NCBI GenBank assembly: GCA_003242115.1
Contig: QBMP01000194.1
Location: 1-8,914, forward strand
Reading direction: 5' to 3'
Source of the DNA: Phormidesmis priestleyi
GTDB lineage: Bacteria; Cyanobacteriota; Cyanobacteriia; Phormidesmidales; Phormidesmidaceae
DNA length: 8,914 nt
Part shown: positions 1-5,714 of the stretch, in pieces
Numbering within the stretch: position 1 is the stretch's first letter
Layout of the letters: the number at the start of each line of letters is the position of its first letter
Notes under the pieces: model-generated
The model's input: the letters and a program-made list of their open reading frames with translations, nothing else
Database searches by the model: none
Told to the model about the DNA's origin: nothing
Position numbers and translations under genes: made by a program

Positions 1-81
1 GAGTATTTGGGTAATGCTGATGGATGAGCGATCGCTTAAACTCGTTGGTAGGTGTCGCGCTGGTAGGTATGGTGGCGATCG

Positions 82-1539
82 CTAACGAGATTGATGCGAG
101 GCTCCGTACAGCCGATAGCGTGAGGCTTCAATTTGATCGGTGTCTTCGTTCCCAATGCCTTCGACATAGTTGATTTTAATTTCTTCCAGTAGGTCATTAA
201 TCAGGCCGCGTACCTCATCCATCGTTTGAGCGGTTTGCAGCTCTTGGCGCAAATGGTTGCTGAAGCTGGCCAGTAGCTGATTGGTTAGAACGCCGCCTTG
301 TTCATCGGCAAAAACGCTCTGAAGCGTTTCAGTGAGCGTTTTAGAGAGTTCTGAAACTACCTGATGAGAAATTTGGGCAGAGAGGCTGTCAAATCCGGGC
401 ATGAATTTGAGTCCTTGATAGGCGGGAGCTTGCTGTAGGGCGCTGATCACGGTGTGCTGCAAGAGTGCGTCTAATTCGGGCTTGATTTTGGGCAGTACCT
501 GATAGATGACCACATCAGATAGGTGTTTGGCGATCGCTTGCACTTCATCTACGCCATTGATATCGACGTAGCGGCTGCGATCGCTAGCGGCCATTAGCCA
601 GCGGGTGATGTCGCCGTCTTTAATCAGCCTTTGGCCTTGGTCAATCATGCGCAGCAGCACAATTTCGGTTAGCTCAACGGCAAACTGACTGACTACAGCG
701 CGGCTGAGGCGGTTGCGGATGGGTTCGAGGTTAATCCAGCGGGCTTGGTGCAGCCGCATTGTCACCGGAATAACGCGGAGCCAACGCCAAAATCCGATCA
801 GCAAAGGCAGGTCGTAAATGCGCCACAGCATCGCATCTATCCAGGTTGTGCGGGCATGGCGGCGACTGAGAACGTAGGTGCGCGCTAAAAATTCAGCGGC
901 GAATAGGGCAATGAAAGCTAGATCAATCTGCCAAAATAGGTCAGTCGGGCTACCGCTTTCGTTGATGCTGCGGAAGTAGTTGGTCGCCATTAAGGGGCGA
1001 ATTTCACGGTCAAAAAAGGCTAGCTCCTGGGGCGCGCGGTTGGCTTGGAGATAGCGAGTGCTCCAAAAAGTGCGAAAAGCCTGCTTGGAAGAGTCCGCCT
1101 CGTTTGGAACACGATCGCGCATCAGGTTCTTAATCCGCTCCAGCGTGCCAGATTTGTTGGCTATTGCAAACGGATTTTCATCAATCACCGCTTCGCTTTG
1201 GGTTCTGATTTTCGACAGCAAAGCTTGCGCTTGCAGCTCTGATAGATCTGGATCTGCCGCCATTTGCTGCTTTAGATCGTCCACTAAGGCCAAATACTTC
1301 ACAGTGGTGCGTTCTGGCTCAATGCCTTTAAAGCGATCGCCATACCACACGGTTGGGGCGGGCAATAGATCGAGGTACAGATCGCGGAAGCGGATATAGC
1401 TGAGGTCAAAAAGCACCAGTATGAGGTTGATCAGCGCGATCGCTGCCATCAACTGCTCAAACCAAGTGCCTTTAGACCGTTTTTTTGCCTGTTTCTTGGC
1501 AGCGCCACTGCGCCGTCGATTGAGAGATAGCGCCGCCAT
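82..1539 (-). CDS. Conserved cyanobacterial membrane protein of unknown function, with an ion-channel-like transmembrane pair
   Basis: This 485-residue protein has no function I can name. The N-terminus is strongly basic (Arg/Lys cluster, residues 8-23) and is followed by a hydrophobic helix at about 27-45, which suggests a cytoplasmic N-terminus. Residues 46-199 form a long hydrophilic, largely helical stretch. A second hydrophobic helix at about 201-222 (WQIDLAFIALFAAEFLAR) is followed by a semi-hydrophobic, Trp/Arg-rich segment at 233-262 (WIDAML, then FWRWLRVIPVTMRL). The order 'ID..F..LF..EF..R', 'W.DA', then regularly spaced Arg resembles the S2-S4 part of ion-transport domains. No pore helix or selectivity filter follows, so this is only a resemblance. 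The remainder (263-485) is amphipathic and helical, with no membrane segment, and is probably cytoplasmic. The ATG at 1539 is preceded by GAGG four bases upstream. The TAG stop overlaps the last base of a HIP1 octamer. It is divergent from the hydrolase gene, with 83 bases between them. Confidence 0.85.
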   Translation of the reverse strand: MAALSLNRRRSGAAKKQAKKRSKGTWFEQLMAAIALINLILVLFDLSYIRFRDLYLDLLPAPTVWYGDRFKGIEPERTTVKYLALVDDLKQQMAADPDLSELQAQALLSKIRTQSEAVIDENPFAIANKSGTLERIKNLMRDRVPNEADSSKQAFRTFWSTRYLQANRAPQELAFFDREIRPLMATNYFRSINESGSPTDLFWQIDLAFIALFAAEFLARTYVLSRRHARTTWIDAMLWRIYDLPLLIGFWRWLRVIPVTMRLHQARWINLEPIRNRLSRAVVSQFAVELTEIVLLRMIDQGQRLIKDGDITRWLMAASDRSRYVDINGVDEVQAIAKHLSDVVIYQVLPKIKPELDALLQHTVISALQQAPAYQGLKFMPGFDSLSAQISHQVVSELSKTLTETLQSVFADEQGGVLTNQLLASFSNHLRQELQTAQTMDEVRGLINDLLEEIKINYVEGIGNEDTDQIEASRYRLYGASHQSR

Positions 1540-1622
1540 CGATCCTCACTTTTAAAACTCCACCTTTAGTTTATCTGCGCGATAGACTATGAACAGCCCT
1601 TTACGTTTCTTCATAAGTTCTC

Positions 1623-2606
1623 ATGATCGCAACGGCTCCTCTGCATACGCCACCCGTCCCACCGGCTCAAAACGGAGCTTATTGGCAGTGGCGCGATTAC
1701 CGGGTGCATTACGTCCAAGCGCTAGCACCAAATTCGCATGACCCAAATTCCTCAGCGTCCAAACCGCCCCTGCTGCTTATTCATGGCTTTGGCGCATCGA
1801 CTGACCACTGGCGAAAAAATATTGCTGAATTGCAGGCTGACTTTGATACCTACGCGCTCGATTTGATTGGGTTTGGTCGCTCCTCAAAGCCTAGCAGCGG
1901 CTACAGCCCCGACCTCTGGCGCGATCAGATTGCGGACTTTATCACCCACATCATTGGGCGGCCTGCGGTGGTTGCAGGCAATTCTATTGGGGGCTACAGC
2001 AGCCTCTATACCGGCGCAACTCGACCGGATGCTGCCATCGGAGTCTGTATGCTCAACGGCGTCGGTTCTTTTAGCGAACAGCAGTCCGACGAGGCCGCAA
2101 ATCCGCTGCAAAAAGCCATTGGCGAACTGGTTAAAACCGTTGTGCTTTCGCCGGTGCCAAGCTGGGTAATTTTTCAATTTGTGCGCAATAAGTCCTACAT
2201 TCGCAAAACTTTAGAGCAGGTGTATGTCAACAAAGCCGAGGTAAGCGATCAGCTCATTGAAGATGTTTACCGTCCGGCCACTGATCCAGAAGCGTCGGCG
2301 GCTTTTGCGGCTTTGTTTAAAGCTGAGCGCGGTGAATATGTCGATACGCTGCTAGAAAAAATGCGCTGCCCGCTGCTGTTGATTTGGGGGGATGCCGATC
2401 CGTGGATGGATACTTACGCTCGCGGCGCGCTGTTTCAGCAGCACTATAGCCGTTTGGAAGAGCACCATTTGAATGCGGGCCACTGCCCTCACGATGACGA
2501 CCCGGTGGCGGTCAATGCGCTACTGCGCGAGTGGGTGCTCAATACCGTCGTAGGCGGTAGCTATGAAACCGCAAATTCTCTCAGTCAGTGGGTGCCGTTG
2601 GGATAG
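1623..2606 (+). CDS. Alpha/beta-fold hydrolase, pheophytinase/epoxide-hydrolase-like
   Basis: This 327-residue protein has a complete alpha/beta-hydrolase layout. The oxyanion-hole motif HGFGAS is at 54-59, the strand-turn ALDLIGFGRSSKP at 78-90 and the nucleophile elbow GNSIGG at 119-124 (Ser121). A cap-like helical insert spans about 150-245. The acid loop WGDADPW is at 255-261 and the catalytic His is in AGHCPHDDDP (His287). The AGHCPHD signature, together with the WGD.DPW loop, is what I associate with plant pheophytinase and its cyanobacterial relatives, which remove phytol from (bacterio)chlorin pigments. The substrate itself cannot be read from the sequence. There is no signal peptide, so it is probably cytosolic or peripheral. 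The ATG start lacks a recognisable Shine-Dalgarno. The gene stands alone, divergent from the membrane protein and followed by a 566-base gap. Assignment to the superfamily is secure; the pigment role is inference. Confidence 0.93.
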   Translation: MIATAPLHTPPVPPAQNGAYWQWRDYRVHYVQALAPNSHDPNSSASKPPLLLIHGFGASTDHWRKNIAELQADFDTYALDLIGFGRSSKPSSGYSPDLWRDQIADFITHIIGRPAVVAGNSIGGYSSLYTGATRPDAAIGVCMLNGVGSFSEQQSDEAANPLQKAIGELVKTVVLSPVPSWVIFQFVRNKSYIRKTLEQVYVNKAEVSDQLIEDVYRPATDPEASAAFAALFKAERGEYVDTLLEKMRCPLLLIWGDADPWMDTYARGALFQQHYSRLEEHHLNAGHCPHDDDPVAVNALLREWVLNTVVGGSYETANSLSQWVPLG

Positions 2607-2631
2607 CGGGGCGAATTAACGTCAGGAACTC

Positions 2632-2663
2632 AAAAAAAAGCACCTAAGAAAACTCAGGTGCTT
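2632..2663 (-). terminator. Intrinsic terminator pointing to the minus strand
   Basis: Eight-base arms at 2638-2645 (AAGCACCT) and 2656-2663 (AGGTGCTT) are perfectly complementary around a ten-base loop that can add two further inner pairs. Read on the minus strand, the stem runs straight into eight consecutive Ts (A8 at 2632-2639 on the plus strand), the classic Rho-independent form. On the plus strand the stem is followed by GAATCGATTT, without a U-run, so it is a poor terminator for the hydrolase gene ending at 2606. No annotated minus-strand gene lies upstream of it until cobU, more than 1.8 kb away beyond a plus-strand gene. Confidence 0.75.
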
Positions 2664-2890
2664 GAATCGATTTCTAAATTGATTTCATTGATATCTCAAT
2701 GTGGAGAAAACTCGACTGCATGCTCCTACACAGGCAGTGACACAAAGGCTGAATCGCTATAGCAATCACCCCCTTTGCAACAAGAAAACTATGAACAAGT
2801 AAAGCTTGTTAAATCTCCCTGGAGAAGTGTATCAATAATTACCGTTCATTGGTAATAATTCTTCATGAATTAGTTCTTGGCTAACCGGGC
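2632..2890 (-). ncRNA. Candidate small RNA ending at the minus-strand terminator
   Basis: The existence of an RNA is inferred from the orphan terminator and a run of hairpins upstream of it on the minus strand. Those seen are an arm pair at 2843-2861 (ATTACC/GGTAAT), a stem at 2794-2810 (AACAAG/CTTGTT, five-base loop), a longer imperfect stem at 2743-2777 (CAAAGG/CCTTTG outer arms, GCTATAGC core) and a stem at 2715-2738 (ACTGC/GCAGT). A TACAAT at 2899-2894 could be the -10 element of a promoter starting near 2887, but no good -35 is visible. Minus-strand reading frames here are trivial (15 residues at most). I could not match it to tmRNA, RNase P RNA, SRP RNA or the Yfr1 core; a divergent 6S-like RNA is not excluded. 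Confidence 0.3.
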
Positions 2891-3172
2891 TCAATTGTAT
2901 TAATTCCGACGAGATCAGTCGAAAAAACTGACTAAAAGCCTTGCGAACGTTCAAGAATGCCCACAAAACGTGAGCGCGATCGCCGCAAAAATACTGCTTT
3001 CTTTTCTGCCGAATTGATCGGCAATGTCGGCAAATGCTGACTTAGAAGCAGCCTGCTGAAGGAGGGGGCTTCGTACTATCGCCCCGCTAAAGCCCGCTGC
3101 GCGTTACCGTAAATCTCTGTCACTATAGAGTTGGCAGATTAACGTTAACTTTCCAAATAACTCTTCAAAGCT

Positions 3173-4135
3173 TTGCAGATTACTTTTTTAGGAACCAGCT
3201 CAGGTGTACCCACGCGATCGCGCAACGTCTCTAGTGTGGCCTTAAGGTTGCCACAAAGAGCCGAAGTGTGGCTGTTTGACTGCGGTGAGAGCACTCAGCA
3301 CCAGTTCTTAAAAAGCGAGTTCAAATCTAGCCAAATTCGCCGCATCTTTGTCACTCACATGCACGGCGACCATATTTTTGGTTTGCCAGGGCTGCTCGCT
3401 AGCTGCGGCATGGCAGGCACTGGCCAGCAGCAAATTGATCTGTACGGCCCGCCCGATTTGGCCAAGTATTTAGACGCCTGCCGCCGCTATTCCAAAACTC
3501 AATCTTCTTATCCCATTCGGGTGCACATCACCGAACCGGGCAAAGTCTACGAAGATGACGACTACCTAGTGATTTGCCAGCGACTGAAGCACCGCATTCC
3601 GGCTCACGGCTACCGCATTGTGGAAAAAGATCGCACGGGTCACTTCGATGTGAAACGCGCGGCTACGCTGGGCATTCCACCGGGGCCGCTGTACGGCAAT
3701 CTCAAGCGTGGTGAAGTCGTCACCCTGACCGATGGCCGCAAAATCAACGGCGCGGATCTGTGCGGGCCGACGATTATTGGGCGCAAGCTGGCCTACTGCA
3801 CCGATACCGTTTTTTGTGAGAGCGCGATTGAACTTGCCGAAGGCGCGGATGTGCTGATTCATGAAGCGACGTTTGCCCATCAGGATGCGGATCTGGCCTA
3901 TCAGCGGATGCACTCGACTTCGACAATGGCCGCTCAAGTAGCCCTAGCTGCCCAGGTTAAGCAGCTGATTATGACGCACTTTAGCCCGCGCTACGCCCCC
4001 GGTAACGCTTTGCAGCTCAGCGATCTGCTCAGTGAGGCTCAGGCAATTTTCCCTAATACGATCATGGCCAAAGATTTTTTGACCTACGATATTGTTCGCA
4101 CCGATGAGCGCGCTAAGGAAACAGTTTCTGTCTGA
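3173..4135 (+). CDS. rnz: Ribonuclease Z (tRNase Z, tRNA 3' endonuclease)
   Basis: This 320-residue metallo-beta-lactamase-fold endonuclease removes the 3' trailer of tRNA precursors. The fold starts at once with [16 protein letters not shown] (3-18), as in bacterial and plant short-form tRNase Z. The zinc ligands are visible: THMHGDH (61-67: H62, H64, D66, H67), H140 in [12 protein letters not shown]211 in YCTDT and H269 in THFSPRY. HEATF (230-234) and HSTS (247-250) are also present. The start is a TTG at 3173: an in-frame TAA lies at 3158-3160, there is no ATG or GTG between them, and any later start would remove the first beta strand. No clear Shine-Dalgarno precedes it. One oddity is that the usual DCGEGTQ reads DCGESTQ here (Ser40). 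Length is normal for the family, and the identification is secure. Confidence 0.97.
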   Translation: MQITFLGTSSGVPTRSRNVSSVALRLPQRAEVWLFDCGESTQHQFLKSEFKSSQIRRIFVTHMHGDHIFGLPGLLASCGMAGTGQQQIDLYGPPDLAKYLDACRRYSKTQSSYPIRVHITEPGKVYEDDDYLVICQRLKHRIPAHGYRIVEKDRTGHFDVKRAATLGIPPGPLYGNLKRGEVVTLTDGRKINGADLCGPTIIGRKLAYCTDTVFCESAIELAEGADVLIHEATFAHQDADLAYQRMHSTSTMAAQVALAAQVKQLIMTHFSPRYAPGNALQLSDLLSEAQAIFPNTIMAKDFLTYDIVRTDERAKETVSV

Positions 4136-4188
4136 TTTGTCTGAGGCTGATCTGTACTGACGGCCTTGATTCAGTTGCACCGTGATTA

Positions 4189-4248
4189 ACAGTTGATTAG
4201 CTATCTAACTGTGACTCCGTTCTCTCCGCCATTTGATGCAGGTGGCGG
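4189..4248. other. Two adjacent hairpins after rnz and after the small CxxC ORF
   Basis: ACAGTT (4189-4194) pairs with AACTGT (4207-4212), with an inner GAT/ATC extension. CCGCCA (4226-4231) pairs with TGGCGG (4243-4248). They sit between the convergent rnz gene and the minus-strand small ORF, the second only six bases past the ORF's tandem stop (TGA TAA on the minus strand). Neither is followed by a long U-run on either strand, so they are candidate transcript 3' ends or RNA-stability stems rather than textbook terminators. Confidence 0.4.
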
Positions 4249-4254
4249 TAATTA

Positions 4255-4385
4255 TCAACGGGTAGTCGCGGTTTGGGAATTTCGTTGTTGGGCCAGCTTG
4301 GCACAGCGGGCGCAGTTTACGACTTCCCAAGCCGGTGACAGGAGCTGCTCAATGGTCTGATCGGTTAGGTTTAGCAACTGCTCAT
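4255..4385 (-). pseudogene. Small CxxC reading frame, apparently frameshifted at its start
   Basis: On the minus strand, the frame from GAG at 4383 to TGA at 4255 reads like a real small protein: EQLLNLTDQTIEQLLSPAW, then EVVNCARCAKLAQQRNSQTATTR, ending in tandem stops (TGA TAA). It carries a C-A-R-C pair that could bind metal or form a disulfide. A good ribosome site, AGAGGT at 4397-4392, sits six bases before an ATG at 4385-4383. That ATG is in another frame and hits TAA after four codons (MSSC). One added base in the first three codons would join the ATG to the long frame. The alternatives are a TTG start at 4377 (40 residues, but 14 bases from the Shine-Dalgarno) or a sequencing error. 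It follows cobU on the same strand, so the two may be co-transcribed. I do not recognise a function. Confidence 0.45.
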
Positions 4386-4466
4386 AAAATTACCTCTTAC
4401 AATAGCGAGTGATTTTGTCTGGCGCGAACCCCAATGGAAACAATTAAGAATTGCAAGTAAGTAGCG

Positions 4467-5066
4467 CTAGCGAATTTTCGGTTCTATCGGCTTTATCGGC
4501 TCTATCAACTCTATGGAAGACCCGACAGCTGTTCCCATATCTGAAAGACAGATAGCATAGCCGCTGGTGACTAAATACACGTCAGCTGCGATTTCGCCGA
4601 TTCGACGGCTGAGTGTGCCGAGGCGATCGCGAAACCGCCGACCTAGCTCATAAGCCGGTACTACGCCCCACCCGGTTTCCTCCGCGACTATAATCACATC
4701 GGCAGCCGTTTGGCCTAGCGCTTGAATCACTGCCTGCTGCGCGATGTGCCACTCATCGTCGGGTTGCTCGATCAAATTAGCTAGCCAAGTGCCCAGCGAA
4801 TCAATCAGGAGGCAATGGGTTTGGCAGTGAATGGGATGAATCGCGGCTGCTAGCGCCATCGGCACTTCTTGAACCTGCCAGTGCGACGGCCTTCTGAGCT
4901 GATGCTGAGCAATGCGAGCCTGCCATTCTGGATCGCTGGCGTTTTTTTTCGCAGTGGCAATATAGACAATTTGCTGACCATTTTTTTCCGCGCTTTGAGT
5001 GGCTAAGCGCTCAGCCCATTCACTTTTGCCTGAGCGGGCGGGGCCAGTGACAAGAATAATGGTCAT
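4467..5066 (-). CDS. cobU: Adenosylcobinamide kinase / adenosylcobinamide-phosphate guanylyltransferase
   Basis: This 199-residue bifunctional enzyme of cobalamin (B12) nucleotide-loop assembly phosphorylates adenosylcobinamide and then transfers GMP to give adenosylcobinamide-GDP. The P-loop GPARSGKS is at 8-15 and YIATAKK at 35-41. The segment RIAQHQLRRPSHW (51-63) carries His55, the likely counterpart of the histidine that carries GMP in characterised CobU. LLIDSLGTWLANLI (86-99), IIVAEETGWGVVPAYELGRRFRD (125-147) and the C-terminal VYLVTSGYAICL strand (163-174) all fit the family. It is longer than the usual ~180 residues because of a tail ending IEPIKPIEP, encoded by 9-base near-repeats. 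ATG start at 5066; no strong Shine-Dalgarno. No cobalamin riboswitch is visible in the short upstream region. No other cob gene lies in the window. It is divergent from the PSRP-3 gene. Confidence 0.95.
   Translation of the reverse strand: MTIILVTGPARSGKSEWAERLATQSAEKNGQQIVYIATAKKNASDPEWQARIAQHQLRRPSHWQVQEVPMALAAAIHPIHCQTHCLLIDSLGTWLANLIEQPDDEWHIAQQAVIQALGQTAADVIIVAEETGWGVVPAYELGRRFRDRLGTLSRRIGEIAADVYLVTSGYAICLSDMGTAVGSSIELIEPIKPIEPKIR
4473..4517 (-). repeat. Degenerate 9-base tandem repeat encoding the CobU tail
   Basis: Five consecutive nine-base units on the plus strand (4473-4481 AATTTTCGG, then TTCTATCGG, CTTTATCGG, CTCTATCAA, CTCTATGGA) lie inside the 3' end of cobU. In the CobU frame they encode a tripeptide pattern of Ile-Glu/Lys-Pro/Leu (IEL IEP IKP IEP). 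The units are in frame, so copy-number change would lengthen or shorten the tail without breaking the gene. The tail lies beyond the conserved fold. Confidence 0.7.
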
Positions 5067-5124
5067 AATTATTTAGCTATAATCATTTGAGGGCGTAAGC
5101 CTATCAGTTCAGTATATTAGTCGC

Positions 5125-5171
5125 TACAATTGGCTGTAATGAAAGATACCACTAGAGAAGTACCGTAAAAT
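5125..5171 (+). promoter_or_regulatory. Possible promoter region of the PSRP-3 gene with an NtcA-like site
   Basis: In the divergent gap between cobU and the PSRP-3 gene there is a GTA-N8-TAC match to the NtcA consensus at 5136-5149. Two -10-like hexamers lie nearby, TACAAT (5125-5130) and TAAAAT (5166-5171). The spacing from the NtcA-like site to TAAAAT (16 bases) is shorter than the roughly 22 bases usual for NtcA-activated promoters, and a GTA-N8-TAC is expected a couple of times by chance in a window this size. Treat it as a weak candidate. Confidence 0.25.
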
Positions 5172-5217
5172 TGTGGTAGATTAAAAAGCTGTTGTTTCGC
5201 CCGTTTGGGGATCATAA

Positions 5218-5234
5218 TTGGAGGTTTTCGCTTG
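5218..5234 (+). promoter_or_regulatory. Ribosome binding site fixing a TTG start for the PSRP-3 gene
   Basis: TTGGAGG at 5218-5224 is followed after seven bases by TTG at 5232. The in-frame TTG further upstream (5205) has no ribosome site and would add nine residues that overlap this Shine-Dalgarno. The spacing and the strength of the motif favour 5232 as the true start. Confidence 0.75.
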
Positions 5235-5573
5235 GAGTCTGCTGTAGAGTCTACAAATGAATCGAGTGCGCCAGAGGCTCGATTTATCTTAAAAGTACTG
5301 TGGCTAGATAAAGATGTCGCGCTTGCGGTCGATCAGGTCGTGGGTAAAGGGACGAGCCCTTTGACATCGTACTTTTTCTGGCCCCGTAACGATGCTTGGG
5401 AACAGCTCAAGACTGAAGTTGAGTCCAAGTCCTGGATTACGGATGAAGAGCGGGTTGATCTGCTGAATAAAGCCACTGAAATCATTAACTATTGGCAGGA
5501 AGAAGGCAAGACCAAGCCCATGAGTGAAGCTCAGAGCAAGTTTCCGGAAGTGGCCTTCACCGGTAGTTCATGA
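5232..5573 (+). CDS. Plastid-specific-ribosomal-protein-3-type 30S ribosomal protein (PSRP-3/Ycf65)
   Basis: This 113-residue protein of the PSRP-3/Ycf65 family is an extra small-subunit ribosomal protein shared by cyanobacteria and chloroplasts. The family core is intact: [19 protein letters not shown] (17-35), then [21 protein letters not shown] (36-56), [13 protein letters not shown] (57-69) and [18 protein letters not shown] (73-90). The first 16 residues are acidic and Ser-rich and probably disordered. The start is taken as TTG at 5232 because of the Shine-Dalgarno seven bases upstream; a TTG at 5205 would add nine residues. It is transcribed alone: cobU is divergent upstream and a hairpin terminator follows at 5628. 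The family assignment is secure from the conserved core. Its exact position on the ribosome is known from the family, not from this sequence. Confidence 0.95.
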   Translation: MESAVESTNESSAPEARFILKVLWLDKDVALAVDQVVGKGTSPLTSYFFWPRNDAWEQLKTEVESKSWITDEERVDLLNKATEIINYWQEEGKTKPMSEAQSKFPEVAFTGSS

Positions 5574-5627
5574 TCGGTTTTCTGGCTGGTGCTAGCTAAC
5601 TGTGGATTAATTGGATTAATAAAGAGG

Positions 5628-5662
5628 GCCCTTTGGTGCGATCGCGTCAGAGGGCTTCCCTT
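5628..5662 (+). terminator. Hairpin terminator with a HIP1 octamer in its loop, possibly bidirectional
   Basis: GCCCTTTG (5628-5635) pairs with CAGAGGGC (5648-5655): eight pairs, one of them G-U, with two more G-U pairs possible outside. The twelve-base loop contains GCGATCGC (5638-5645). On the plus strand it is followed by TTCCCTTATT, a weak U-rich tail, and lies 55 bases after the PSRP-3 stop. On the minus strand the stem is followed by CCTCTTTATT, so it could also serve the convergent Uma2 gene ending at 5715. Confidence 0.6.
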
Positions 5663-5714
5663 ATTGCTCTCTATATTGTCTGTCAGAGGCGGTTTTTGCG
5701 AGATTTCTTTGTAG

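Larger units (their letters stand above)
2607..3172. other. 566-base intergenic region between the hydrolase gene and rnz
   Basis: No convincing protein gene is present on either strand. The left half holds the minus-strand terminator and hairpins described separately. The right half contains a HIP1 octamer (2976-2983), a TGCCGA/TCGGCA stem (3007-3023) whose right arm is repeated at 3027-3032, and a GC-rich block at 3061-3100 in which GGGCTT (3066-3071) can pair with AAGCCC (3090-3095) or GGGGC (3065-3069) with GCCCC (3081-3085). A perfect ten-base palindrome TTAACGTTAA lies at 3139-3148, 25 bases before the rnz start, where an operator could sit. A TATAGA at 3124-3129 is a possible -10 for rnz. 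None of these is proven. Confidence 0.5.

Noticed and set aside
46..68. Direct repeat TGGTAGGT (46-53 and 61-68) after the membrane-protein gene
   Set aside because: Two eight-base copies with no further structure do not support an element or attachment site.
1058..1399. Plus-strand 113-residue and 65-residue ORFs inside the membrane-protein gene
   Set aside because: They lie antisense to a longer, protein-like frame and have no ribosome site or family features.
2669..2716. Minus-strand 15-residue ORF just before the terminator
   Set aside because: The AGGAG lies only one base from the ATG, too close for initiation, and the product is very short.
2957..3040. Plus-strand 27-residue ORF (MPTKRERDRRKN start) containing a HIP1 octamer
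   Set aside because: There is no ribosome site and no recognisable family, and the length is easily reached by chance; its basic stretch comes from the HIP1 sequence.
3566..3937. Minus-strand 123-residue ORF inside rnz
   Set aside because: It is a shadow of the rnz coding frame, which carries all catalytic motifs.
5067..5204. Cobalamin riboswitch upstream of cobU
   Set aside because: The divergent gap is short and contains no B12-box-like sequence or multi-stem layout of the needed size.
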